From Eledone cirrhosa (Eukaryota > Mollusca > Cephalopoda > Octopoda > Eledonidae): a DNA stretch of 64,000 bases. Position 1 is the first letter of the stretch, and every line of letters starts with the position of its first letter. Positions 11,247 to 21,131 of this stretch are shown piece by piece. A program made the position numbers and the translations under genes. The notes beneath the pieces are model-generated. The model was not told the origin of the DNA. It did not search any database and saw only the letters and a program-made list of their open reading frames with translations. The DNA is taken from the NCBI GenBank assembly GCA_964016885.1, contig OZ024744.1:118426697-118490696 (forward strand). Direction: 5' to 3'.

Positions 11247-11768
11247 TATACCTATGGTAAGGTTTTGTGTATGCTTGTGTATGTACGTACTTGTTTGCGT
11301 GTATGTATTTATTTACTTCTATTACTTCTGTATTGTATTTATTTACTTTGTTCTTAACTCTGTAGCGGAGATTCATTCGGTCTCCTAGTTAGAATTTTAG
11401 TCTACGACTTCTGCTATACCATTTACGTGGTTTTGTCTTTGCGTGCTATTGTTCTCCACGCTCCACATACGACTTATTATCTTCGTTTTTTCGTTCTTTG
11501 CCAGAGAACGTCTCTATGAACCACCTAAGAGAACATTAGTCTACGACCTCTTTTATACCATAAACGTGGTTCTGTCTTTGCGCGTAATTGTTTTTCACCG
11601 CTCCTATTAATGACGTATTATTCGTTTTTTTCCCGTTCTTTGCCAGCGAACGTTACCACGAACCAAAGTATCGTCTTCCTGTCTTCCTCCGGTTGCAACG
11701 TTTTTTTAAATATCCAGTTCTGCGTTTACAGATTGACTTTGTTAGTTTCAGAAGATCCCGTTAAGGGT
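11247..11768. repeat. Right inverted flanking repeat of the Penelope-like element
   Basis: Mirror of 9104-9625 with a constant coordinate sum of about 20,872, so there is essentially no length change between arms. It directly abuts the truncated 5' end of the RT remnant. The Penelope fragment thus sits in a 2.66-kb inverted-repeat unit. Confidence 0.8.
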
Positions 11769-11819
11769 GAAAGCAGCGATTCTTTGCTTAAACTTTAGTC
11801 TGTTATTTAATAAATAAAT

Positions 11820-11820
11820 A

Positions 11821-11907
<87 letters not shown>

Positions 11908-11985
11908 TTGAAATAAAATGAAAACGAAATTTCATTTCTCACTCTTAGTACGGCACTTACTATATATATATATATATATACATAT
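11820..11985. repeat. (TA)n tract plus a short repeated module
   Basis: An 80-bp TA run is followed by 'aacgaaatttcatttctcac' and 'tcttagtacggc'. The same module follows the TA tract after the hammerhead repeat at 17.7 kb, so it is a recurrent companion sequence. Confidence 0.75.
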
Positions 11986-12089
11986 ATATGCTTATATATT
12001 TAAAGGTTAAACAAGGTTCAATGAATAAATCAAAGAATTAGTTTTACAATAGATTGGAAGCACTCAACAAAAAATGATTTTCCGGGGTT

Positions 12090-12650
12090 ATTAATATTAA
12101 TTCAAAATATTAACAAAAATAGAACTTCTTGTGATCAAGTATATTTTATTATACATATTTCAGAGGTACTGAGCTAACTTCAACAGTACGTCCTCATCAG
12201 ATAAAATAAGATAATGCATGACATACCCTGACATAGTAGATGGTTAAGATTCAGTCATGGTAGTGAGTAAGATATGACAAAACTCAATATCTATATACCT
12301 TAAGATTGATACATGAAAAAACTTACATATAATACAGAGGGTGCGTGTGAGAAAGCTTAAAAATACATAACAGCAATTTACATAACTGTTAGAGATTCAA
12401 ATAATTATTGAAGAAAGAAGAAAGAAAAAGGACAGAGAGAAAACATATGAGGGGAAAATATAGCTAGTAGAGGTATAGAGGGCAGAAGAGAATTGATCAA
12501 GGAAAGGGAGACAAAGAGGAATAATTATAATTATAGGGAGGGATGAATTATATATATCTATACATAACTATACATTTGGGCATAGCTATGCGATAGAGTA
12601 AACTCGAATCTTTGAATTATCTAGAAATATTCATCAATCTAAATCCTAAA
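12090..12650. mobile_element. Hammerhead repeat, element 3 (single arm)
   Basis: A left arm like that at 1.98-2.10 kb (aatattaacaaa..., ttattatacatatttcagag) carries a minus-strand hammerhead. It is followed by about 440 bp that ends in purine-rich sequence (aagaaagaagaaagaaaaag), which could be the inverted version of the pyrimidine-rich interior of element 2. No right arm is recognisable before the SINE. Confidence 0.55.
12142..12208 (-). ncRNA. Hammerhead ribozyme candidate (copy h)
   Basis: Minus strand: TATTTTAT, CTGATGA (12200-12194), stem II GGACGTACTG with CAGTACCTCT (one C-C mismatch), GAAA (12161-12158), TATGTATA and ATAAAATA. Stem I pairs over eight positions without mismatch, making this one of the best-preserved copies. 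Confidence 0.78.
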
Positions 12651-12663
12651 TACAACTGGGTGT

Positions 12664-12860
12664 AATTAATTGTTTCTACTTTAGGCACAAGGCCAGCAAA
12701 TACCCAGTGCATTACTGGTACTTTATTTTATCGACCCCGTAAGGATGAAAGGCAAAGTCAACCTCGACGGGATTTGAACTCAGATCGTAAAGGGACGTAA
12801 CTATGCTGTAAAGTATGGGGTCCGACCCTCTACTGATACTGCCAATCTACCGCCCTTATA
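12664..12860 (-). mobile_element. Full-length cephalopod-type SINE
   Basis: Read on the minus strand, it has a tRNA-like head (gggcggtagattggcagtat, box B-like 'gagttcaaatccc'), then the conserved body 'tttgcctttcatccttacgg', 'ggtcgataaaataaagtacc' and the tail 'gctggccttgtgcctaaagt', 'agaaacaatta'. It is transcribable by RNA polymerase III in principle. The copy here looks complete. Confidence 0.88.
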
Positions 12861-12974
12861 ATTAAAACTGGGTGTAATTAATAAAGGTTAATTTCCTATA
12901 TGTATATATCTATATATCTATATATATATATATACGATATTAATAAATGGAAACTATATTTATAAAACCATATT

Positions 12975-13039
12975 TATTTCATTATACATATTTCAGGGAT
13001 ACCAAATTAAATTATGGTATGCCTTCATCAGACAAAATA
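12975..13039 (-). ncRNA. Hammerhead ribozyme candidate (copy i)
   Basis: Minus strand: TATTTTGT, CTGATGA (13031-13025), stem II AGGCATACCATAA with TTTGGTATCCCT, GAAA (12994-12991), TATGTATA, ATGAAATA. Stem I has eight pairs, two of them G-U. Confidence 0.75.
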
Positions 13040-13186
13040 CAATATATAACAGTTTTACAAATAAGCGTTGACGTACCCAATTAAAATACAACCATTGTTT
13101 TTGGAACTATCCGGATTACTTCCAAAAACAATGGTTGTATTTTAATAGGGTACATCAACGCTTATTTGTAAAACTGTTATATATTA

Positions 13187-13251
13187 TATTTTGTCTGATG
13201 AAGGCATATCATAATTTAATTTGGTATCCCTGAAATATGTATAATGAAATA
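13187..13251 (+). ncRNA. Hammerhead ribozyme candidate (copy j)
   Basis: Plus strand partner of copy i: CTGATGA (13195-13201), GAAA (13232-13235), predicted cleavage after 13243. Stem II has gained a mismatch (GGCATATCAT instead of GGCATACCAT). Confidence 0.7.
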
Positions 13252-13379
13252 AATATGGTTTTATAAATATAGTTTCCATTTATTAATATCGTATATCTAC
13301 TCCAAATACTTGTCGAGTGCTTTATATCAGTTAAAAAAATATTTACTTGTTGTATCCCAACAATTTTAAATAGAACTTT

Positions 13380-13382
<3 letters not shown>

Positions 13383-13432
<50 letters not shown>

Positions 13433-13590
13433 CGTTTCTGAATTTGTTTAGCAAGATTTTTTATCTGAAAACGTGTGTTGAAACCGATATTGTTATACTT
13501 TGGGAGTATATAAATATATATATATATATATATCATCATCATATATATATATGTATATATATATATATATGTATATTACTCGATGGATAT
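13383..13590. repeat. TA tracts and an end module shared with 24.0 kb
   Basis: After a TA run, 'ttcgtttctgaatttgttta' and 'accgatattgttatactttg' (13430-13505) form the reverse complement of 23993-24072. A second TA/TG-rich run follows to 13575. Confidence 0.8.
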
Positions 13591-13698
13591 ATGGATATTA
13601 CTCGATCTACCTCTTTTCTCCCACCACCTATATCTCTTTCTACCTCTCTTTATTTATTTTTATTTTTTTATTTCTCTCCGTATCCTTAACACTATAAC

Positions 13699-13731
<33 letters not shown>

Positions 13732-14225
13732 ACAGTACCCCCTTCCCTCCTAAATCTCTCATTTGTACGTTATTTTTCACCTCCTCAATATTTCTCTCTC
13801 CCATATCTCTCTCTCTCTATCTCGCTCTGTTGTTTTTTTCTTTACATACATTTCTTCATCTTCTTCACCTTCCTCTCTAACTGTCCTTAGCACTATACAC
13901 TTTCTTTTTTCTCTCCGTCTTTCTTTCTAACTGTCCTTAACATTTTCACTACCATAACAACTTTTTAAATGGAAGTTGTAAAGTTTTAAGGTATGTCAAA
14001 TTTATTTATAAAACTGTCTATATATTGTATTTTGTCTGAAGAGGGCATACCATATTTTTAATATGATATCCCTGAAATATATATAATGAAATAAATATGG
14101 TTTTATAAATGTAGTTTCCATTTGTTTAATATCGTAAAATACTCCAAATCTGTTGAGTGCTTTTATATCAGTTATAAAATATTTACTCGTTGTAACCCAA
14201 CAATTTTAAATAAAACTTTTGCATA
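13590..14225. mobile_element. Hammerhead repeat, element 5 (interior plus right arm)
   Basis: A pyrimidine-rich interior (ctttctaactgtcctta..., cactataactaaataa) like that of element 2 leads into a right arm with a hammerhead and the terminal module ending 'aaaacttttgcatata'. The left arm is missing. Confidence 0.65.
14028..14093 (+). ncRNA. Hammerhead ribozyme candidate (copy k)
   Basis: CTGAAGA (14036-14042, N7 = A) and GAAA (14074-14077) with stem II GGGCATACCATAT against ATATGATATCCC. Stem III is TATATATA and the downstream ATGAAAT pairs with ATTTTGT. It is somewhat decayed. Confidence 0.65.
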
Positions 14226-14304
14226 TATATATGTATATATATTTTTTTTCGTTCAATGGCCCTACTCGATAATGAGGGAGTCTGTCTGTCTGTATGTATG
14301 TATG

Positions 14305-14358
<54 letters not shown>

Positions 14359-14371
14359 CATACATACATAG

Positions 14372-16383
14372 ACATACGTACATACACATACATTTATACA
14401 TACATACACATACATTCATACATACATGATGGCTGCGCCCTCGTTATCGAGTATGGCCATTGCACGATATACCATTATTAATAATTATCAATTAATTCTA
14501 TCGTGCAATGCCTGTGCGGGAAGATATTTTTTAAAGAGAGGAAAGACTGTGCACTGAGCCAATCCCACTCCCTGAGTGACAGTAGCTATAACCCAAAAAG
14601 AAGAAAAGATCAACATCATCGGTTACTACTGAGCCACAAGTTTTATGTCAGAGTTATCCCAGTTTCCTGAGTTGCCTTCTCCTAGAACAATGCCCTGACA
14701 AAGGCTAGGGGTCCTTCACTCCCAGAGGTTTAACTTCGCGATCGGGTATCCAGCCCGATTATTTCTATGTCCCCCACACATATATACACATATGTATACA
14801 CATATGTATATGATGGCTGCAAACTCTGCTAAGAGTATTGCAATCACTTGTCAGATTATAGAGTTTGGTGCACTTTTAGGCTACGGCCAGCCACACAAAC
14901 CTGTAACAGATCCTGAACAAGCAATGCCTGTGCTTTGAAGGTTTTTTAAGTGGGGACCAATCCCACTCTCTGAGCATCGAAAACACTTCCTGAAAAGGAG
15001 AACTGGTCAACATCATCAGATGTTTCTGAAGCTGTAGGTTTTTTTTCAGAGTTTCCTTCTCCTAAAAAGGTGTTGTGACAACAACTGGGTGCCGTTCACC
15101 TCCAGGTGAAAGTAAACAACAAAAAAAACTACTATTTGGATGGCCGTTGACTCTGCTGAGTTCCTCCGCCCTCTGTCGGGTCTTGTATTTCATCCGGCAG
15201 GGTGGCCAAATATCACCCTCCTCACCAAGTAAATATATAATGAGATATTTATTTAATAATGTCTCATATAAAATAATACAACCAATTATCCACGAAATAC
15301 TGATTAGTTAGCACCCCAAACACTAAATTGGGATAATACTTAAGTATATCCTAATGTTTGTTGAGTGAGATGGAGTTGGTCGGAGTATCACTTAAGGCTT
15401 TCTCTGTTTATGTATTGTATATGTTAGGTCACTCTCAAGTGCTACTGATAGCATGTAACCCAGTACAATCTGTCTCATGGTCAGGTTGTCGGTGACTAAA
15501 CCGGCAACCCCACTAAGTTTACTTGGTGAGGAGGGTGATATTTGGCCACCCTGCCGGATGAAATACAAGACCCGGCAGAGGGCGGAGGAACTCAGTAGAG
15601 TCAACGGCCATCCAAATAGTAGTTTTTTTTGTTGTTTACTTTCACCTGGAGGTGAACGGCACCCAGTTGTTGTCACAACACCTTTTTAGGAGAAGGAAAC
15701 TCTGAAAAAAAACCTGCAGCTTCAGAAACATCTGATGATGTTGACCAGTTCTCCTTTTCAGGAAGTGTTTTCGATGCTCAGAGAGTGGGATTGGTCCCCA
15801 CTTAAAAAACCTTCAAAGCACAGGCATTGCTTGTTCAGGATCTGTTACAGGTTTGTGTGGCTGGCCGTAGCCTAAAAGTGCACCAAACTCTATAATCTGA
15901 CAAGTGATTGCAATACTCTTAGCAGAGTTTGCAGCCATCATATACATATGTGTATACATATGTGTATATATGTGTGGGGGACATAGAAATAATCGGGCTG
16001 GATACCCGATCGCGAAGTTAAACCTCTGGGAGTGAAGGACCCCTAGCCTTTGTCAGGGCATTCTTCTAGGAGAAGGCAACTCAGGAAACTGGGATAACTC
16101 TGACATAAAACTTGTGGCTCAGTAGTAACCGATGATGTTGATCTTTTCTTCTTTTTGGGTTATAGCTACTGTCACTCAGGGAGTGGGATTGGCTCAGTGC
16201 ACAGTCTTTCCTCTCTTTAAAAAATATCTTCCCGCACAGGCATTGCACGATAGAATTAATTGATAATTATTAATAATGGTATATCGTGCAATGGCCATAC
16301 TCGATAACGAGGGCGCAGCCATCATGTATGTATGTATGAATGTATGTGTATGTATGTATAAATGTATGTGTATGTACGTATGT
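14372..16383. repeat. 2-kb inverted repeat of paired LINE 3'-end fragments
   Basis: The left arm 14372-15233 and the right arm 15518-16383 are inverted copies with a constant coordinate sum (30,751) over most of their length and only a few base differences. Each arm contains two truncated blocks of the LINE-C-like 3'-end family, 14,420-14,790 and 14,812-15,230 in the left arm. The blocks are recognised by 'gatggctgc', 'caatgcctgtgc', 'gccaatcccactc' and 'aacatcatc', and are separated by TATACACATATG. The 284-bp spacer holds the continuation of one block (gtaacccagtacaatctgtc). The arms run out into TATG microsatellite. Confidence 0.85.
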
Positions 16384-16735
16384 GTATGTATGTATGTATG
16401 TATGTATGTATGTATGTATGTATGTATGTATGTATGTATGTATGTATATATGTATGTATATATGTATGTACTTATGTGTATGTATATATATATAATATAA
16501 TATACAGTAAATATATAGGAATAAACACAGTAAATTGTGTGTCTAGAATTATATATATATGCATGTATATATGTATATATGTATATATGTATATATGTAT
16601 GTATGTATATATGTATATATGTATATATGTATATATATGTATGCATGTACGTGCGTATGTCTGTATGTATGTATGGGAAGTTGTTTGTTTATTGTATAAT
16701 AGGTACGTGCCTGTGTATAGATAGATAGTCAATGT
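16384..16735. repeat. (TATG)n microsatellites
   Basis: Extended TATG/TATA repeats on both sides of about 60 bp of non-repetitive sequence. Tyr/Met/Val open frames here are artefacts. Confidence 0.9.
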
Positions 16736-16739
16736 CAGT

Positions 16740-17050
16740 TTAATATATTTGGACGAAATAGAATGACGGTGGTCGTTTAACGAACAAAGTAGAGATTATG
16801 TAAGGGAGGAAGGGAGGGATGGAGAGAGAGAGAGGGGGGGGGAGAAAGATAGAAAGTAAGAACAGGGAAAAGAGAGAGAGAAACATGACACCACGAGAGA
16901 AATAGATATATATATATAAAGGGTAAATAAAGGAAAAGATCGACATTGGTCATTCATTTCCGTCCTCAGGGGTAGTTTCTCAACTTTTATTTATAACGAG
17001 CGACTATTGCTTATAGTCGTTTGTACTAGAGCAACAACATTTGACATTTC

Positions 17051-17102
<52 letters not shown>
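16740..17102. repeat. Purine-rich stretch and (CT)n tract
   Basis: 16,800-16,900 is G/A-rich (gggagggatggagagagag). About 120 bp of unassigned sequence follows, then a CT run of about 50 bp (17,053-17,101). Confidence 0.75.
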
Positions 17103-17104
<2 letters not shown>

Positions 17105-17114
17105 ATATATATAT

Positions 17115-17232
17115 ATATGTAGGAGGTGAGTTTTATTGTAGTACAATAAAGCAATGCAGATATCGGATAAGAAGCACTCTACAGTTTGTATAAAATACAT
17201 GGAACTCTTTTAACCATCTTTTGTTCTTATAT
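17115..17232. mobile_element. Deletion derivative of hammerhead element 1
   Basis: The leader 'aggaggtgagttttattgta' through 'gaagcactctac' matches 4982-5043. It is joined directly to 'aaatacatggaactctttta', which matches the right end of element 1 at 5350-5391. Both ribozyme arms are deleted. Confidence 0.75.
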
Positions 17233-17288
17233 ATTATATATATATATACGATATTAATAAATGGAAACTATATTTATAAAACCATATT

Positions 17289-17353
17289 TATTTCATTATA
17301 CATATTTCAGGGATACCAAATTAAATTATGGTATGCCTTCATCAGACAAAATA
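17289..17353 (-). ncRNA. Hammerhead ribozyme candidate (copy l)
   Basis: Minus strand: CTGATGA (17,345-17,339), GAAA (17,308-17,305), same stem II, stem III and stem I as copy i. Confidence 0.75.
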
Positions 17354-17501
17354 CAATATATAACAGTTTTACAAATAAGCTTTGACGTACCCTATTAAAA
17401 TGCAACCATTGTTTTTGGAAGTCATCCGGATTACTTCCAAAAACAATGGTTGCATTTTAATAGGGTACGTCAAAGCTTATTTGTAAAACTGTTATATATT
17501 G

Positions 17502-17566
17502 TATTTTGTCTGATGAAGGCATACCATAATTTAATTTGGTATCCCTGAAATATGTATAATGAAATA
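17502..17566 (+). ncRNA. Hammerhead ribozyme candidate (copy m)
   Basis: CTGATGA (17,510-17,516), stem II AGGCATACCATAA with TTTGGTATCCCT, GAAA (17,547-17,550), TATGTATA with predicted cleavage after 17,558, ATGAAATA. All core residues are intact. Confidence 0.77.
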
Positions 17567-17694
17567 AATATGGTTTTATAAATATAGTTTCCATTTATTA
17601 ATATCGTATATCTACTCCAAATACTTGTCGAGTGCTTTATATCAGTTATAAAAATATTTACTTGTTGTATCCCAACAATTTTAAATAGAACTTT

Positions 17695-17732
<38 letters not shown>

Positions 17733-18000
17733 CGGAAAAAATGAAACGAAATTTCATTTCCCACTCTTAGTACGGCTGTTACTTAAATATAAGTATGTAT
17801 ACGTACATACATATATGTATACAGACGTACAGTAGTATGTATATATATATACATACATGCACACATATATATATATATGTACGTATGGATTCACCGAACA
17901 TTTATTGTAATGCTTGGTGTGTTTGTAAACAAACATCCCGTATTAAGCCGTAGTGTCCAGCAACCATCGCTGTTCGTTGTTCAATACTGTCAAAGGAACG

Positions 18001-18140
18001 CTGTACTAGTTTCAAGCTTATTAGCTATCGTCAGCAACGTATACCTTCCTGCCAGATTGTTGAACGTATATACTTACCTTATGCATATTAACGATAGCTG
18101 ACGATAGCTGACGATAGCTAATAAGCTTGAAACTAGTACA
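18001..18140. repeat. Inverted repeat at the LINE-A 3' junction
   Basis: 'ctgtactagtttcaagctta' plus 'ttagctatcgtcagc' (18,001-18,035) reappears inverted at about 18,106-18,140, with a triple 'acgatagctg' repeat beside the right arm. The right arm joins the LINE-A 3' end directly, where other LINE-A copies have the (ATGATG)n tail. Confidence 0.8.
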
Positions 18141-18473
18141 GCTTGCAAGGGTGGGACGGGTCTTATTCAGCAAAGCATCTCTCCACTCGTCACGGTCCTT
18201 CGTCATCTCCACAGTGAGCTTCAATGATCTGATGTCTGTTCTCCCCACCTCCGCCCATGTTTTTCGTGGTCTACCTCTACCACGTCTTCCTTCAACTGGC
18301 ATTTCCTGGCACTTCTTTACCCATCGGTCATCCTCCATGCGCATCACATGTCCATACCATCTCAGTCTCCTCTCCCGTACACTACATTCTATCCCTCTCA
18401 GACACAGTTTCTCTCTCAACACATTTATGCGGGGTCGTTCACGCACATTTACACTGCACATCCAACGGAGCAT
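18021..18473 (-). pseudogene. LINE-A copy 1, C-terminal domain
   Basis: Encodes MLRWMCSVNVRERPRINVLR, then RRLRWYGHVMRMEDDRWVKK, GRGRPRKTWAEVGRTD and RDALLNKTRP, the conserved tail of this LINE type. It continues the frame of the upstream RT after a frameshift near 18,470. The reading frame runs past the LINE end into the flanking inverted repeat, so the last 40 or so residues are not LINE protein. Confidence 0.8.
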
Positions 18474-19474
18474 GCCTCACTTCTCTCCAGCAGTCGCATA
18501 TCCTCTGCAGTTGCTGCCCATGTCTCACTACCATGCAGCATCGTGTTCCTCACACAGGCATCATACAAGCGGCCTTTCGTACGCAGGGAGAAACCCTTCT
18601 TCGTCAACAGAGGAAGCAGCTCCCTAAACTTCTTCCAACCCGTCCTTATTCTAGATACTATGGCCTTGGAACACCGACCTCCCATGCTAATCTGAACTCC
18701 TAGGTACCGGAAGCTATCCACCACTTCTATAGCGCCCTCCTGCATTTGAAAAATGTGTCTATCAATGTGACTTCTACTGTCTAATTTCCCTGTACATCTA
18801 CTGCATACATATTTCTCCCTACCTGTTAGTTTGCCTGCTATCCCGCTACATCTCTTGTGTACCCAGGATCTGCATTGTGTGCATTTTATAGAATTTATGC
18901 CAGTTCCTTTTCTGCATATCGAACATGGCCATTTCCCTGACGGAATCAGAGTTTTGTCCTCTTTTCTACTCATCAACACTTTTGTCTTAGCTAGGTTCAC
19001 TCTCAGTCCTCTTGATTTCAACTGCTGTTTCCAAAGCCAGAATTTATTCTCTAGCTCCTCTACTGATTCTGCTATAAGAACCAGATCGTCAGCATAGAGA
19101 AGTTCCCATGTACAGCCAGTCTTAAACTCCTCTGTTATGGCTTGGAGGACTATAATGAACAAGAGCGGGCTGAGGACTGAACCTTGATGTACTCCTACTT
19201 GTATCTGGAATTCCTCACTAAACTCCAATCCTACCCTGACTTTACTGAGAGTACCTTTGTAAAAAGTTTGCACTGTCCTCACAAGCCATTCCTCAATACC
19301 TAGCTTCCTTAGGGACCACCAGATGACAGATCGGGGTACCCTATGAAAGGCCTTCTCTAGGTCAACAAAGGCTAAGTATAGTGGCTTATTTTTCTCTAAG
19401 AACCTCTCTTGCAATTGTCTCACCAAGAAGAGGGCATCTGTTGTACTCTTCCCAGGCACAAAACCAAACTGCAT
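18449..19474 (-). pseudogene. LINE-A copy 1, reverse transcriptase with PHD-like finger
   Basis: About 341 residues. It begins in the RT fingers ([20 protein letters not shown]), then AFVDLEKAFHRVPRS, GVHQGSVLSPLLFIIVL and the catalytic LLYADDLVLIAES. It is followed by the thumb and WPCSICRKGTGINSIKCTQC...WVHKRCSGI...YVCSRC, a C4-H-C3 arrangement like a PHD finger. VVDSFRYLGVQISMGG and GRLYDACVRNTMLHGSETW follow. The AFHRV block has H where the other copies have D (AFDRV), so one catalytic aspartate is lost. The Met start is an arbitrary internal one. Confidence 0.87.
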
Positions 19475-19589
19475 CTCATCTAGTTTGACCCTTTCTCAAA
19501 TTAGTTGTGCTAATATCCTTTCTGCCACTTTCATAACCTGATCTATCAGTTTTATACCCCTATAATTGCTCCTCTCCAGAGCATCCCCT

Positions 19590-20783
19590 TTACCTTTGTA
19601 GCAATTTATGAGAATACTGCTGCACCAGTCTTTGGGTATGACACCCATATATAGCCTGATTGATGATGCGTGCAACCAGTTTAGTGCCTACGTCCCCTGA
19701 TGCCTTCAGCATCTCAGCAACTATTCCCGATGGTCCAGCAGCCTTACCATTTTTCATTTCCCTAATCGCCTCTTGGACCCTATATTCGTCAATCTCAATA
19801 GCTGGTCCCTCTGTCGGATCTACTAAGGGTAATTTCTCTCTCTTCCATTCGTTCTCCACATTCATCAGTCTCTCGTAATGACATTTCCAGGCCTCCTTTT
19901 TCTGATCATTCGTGACACTAAGTACACCGGCATCATCCCGGACACATTTATCTCCAACAACATCCTGATTTGCATTGACACACTGCCTTGCAATGTGGAA
20001 CACTGCACGCCTCTGATCTTCCCGTCGCAGAACATTGGCAAACCTCCTACTCTCCGCCTCCCTGCGTGTTAAGTACACCTGACGTCTAGCTTCTCTCTTA
20101 GTGGCTGTATATTGTTGCCTACTCCCACCCTTTTTCCAAGCCTTCCATGCTAGTCTTTTGTCTCTAATGGCCTTATCTACTGTGCTGTTCCACCACCAGG
20201 TCACTCTCTGTCTGGTTGGAGCTCTGCTGCAGCCACATGATTCATCAGTAGCCTGCAGCAAGTTGTCACGTAAGAAATTCCAGTTATTATCTATGTCATA
20301 CGTCTCTAAATCGACTTCTTTTTCGTCATATACATCTTGAAGGGCTTTCCTAAATTTGTATTTTAGTGAAAGGTCGTTTAGCTTCCAGATCTTTCTTCTC
20401 CACACCTTCCTATATGTCTCATTCCATCTCTTGCTTACTGAGATATCACTAACGACTAACCTATGCTGTGGGGTACATTCTTCCCCAGGGCATGCCTTGG
20501 TATTAGACACTATCTGCCTGTCCCGCTGCCTAACTAGTAAGAAGTCAATCTGGCTTATGTGCTCACCAGATTTGTAGGTTATTAGGTGATTGGCAGGTTT
20601 CTGGAAGTTTGTGTTGCAAATAGTCAATGTACTTGCATCACAAAATTTAAGAAGTCTCACTCCTTCTTCCTTTCTTGAGCCGTAACCGTGCCCACCATGT
20701 ACCCCAGTGTAACCATCCTGGAGCTGTCCAACATGACCATTGAAGTCTCCTGCTAGCATAACGATGTCTCCGTCCTCTGTCAT
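19590..20783 (-). pseudogene. LINE-A copy 1, endonuclease C-terminus and linker
   Basis: About 397 residues. Near the start, MLAGDFNGHVG and later SQIDFLLVRQRDRQIV and TPQHRLVVSDI are the last motifs of an APE-type endonuclease of the 'craniofacial development protein 2-like' sort. The central part is an Arg/Lys-rich linker. The end, QEAIREMKNGKAAGPSGIVAEM, is the first RT block. It shifts frame at AIYGCHTQRL, where GVIPKDWCSSILI continues in another frame. Confidence 0.87.
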
Positions 20784-20855
20784 TGCAGTTGTTTGTAAAA
20801 GTTGCTCGTAAAAGCCGTCTTTCTCATCTTTGCCTAGGCCTGCTTGGGGAAAAAC

Positions 20856-20860
<5 letters not shown>

Positions 20861-20904
<44 letters not shown>

Positions 20905-21084
20905 CAATGATATTAAATAAATGGAAACTATATTTATAAAACCATATTTATATTTATTTAAATATAGTTTCCATTTATTTAATATCATTGAATATTAAAC
21001 TCCAGAAAACTTGTCGAGTGCTCTGAATCAGTTATAAACATTTATATTTGTTGAATTACTAACAAATTGAATATCCCTTTTGCT

Positions 21085-21126
<42 letters not shown>
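20861..21126. mobile_element. Hammerhead repeat remnant without ribozyme
   Basis: A small palindrome, 'aaatggaaactatatttata' with its inverse 'tatagtttccatttatttaa', plus the end phrase 'cttgtcgagtgctctgaatc' are the outer parts of the hammerhead repeat family. The ribozyme cores have been deleted. TA tracts flank it. Confidence 0.7.

Positions 21127-21131
<5 letters not shown>

Larger units (their letters stand above)
12932..13382. mobile_element. Palindromic hammerhead repeat, element 4
   Basis: The arms 12933-13105 and about 13120-13292 are inverted copies around a short centre (tatccggatta). The right arm continues into the terminal module 'gttgtatcccaacaatttta...cttttgc'. Each arm carries a hammerhead. 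It is closely related to element 6 at 17.24-17.70 kb, with only scattered base differences. Confidence 0.8.
17240..17700. mobile_element. Palindromic hammerhead repeat, element 6
   Basis: Inverted arms 17,245-17,418 and 17,433-17,606 meet around 'tcatccggatta'. The right side ends in the module 'tatcccaacaattttaaata...cttttgc' and TA repeats. It is a close relative of element 4. Confidence 0.8.
18141..20860 (-). mobile_element. LINE-A copy 1, longest copy in the window
   Basis: RTE-like non-LTR retrotransposon on the minus strand covering the C-terminal part of the APE-type endonuclease, linker, RT, PHD-like finger and RTE-type C-terminus. It lacks the endonuclease N-terminus: the 5' end is cut at about 20,860, where (TA)n begins. 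The 3' end reads 'ccgtcccacccttgcaag'. At least one frameshift (about 19,640) and one in-frame stop (about 19,497, in AQLI*ERVKLDEMQFGF) separate the two large frames. The copy is dead but only mildly decayed. Confidence 0.88.

Noticed and set aside
13465..13484. CTGAAAA...GAAA as a further hammerhead
   Set aside because: The invariant G of CTGANGA is A, stem II would be only about three pairs, and no stem III or stem I follows.
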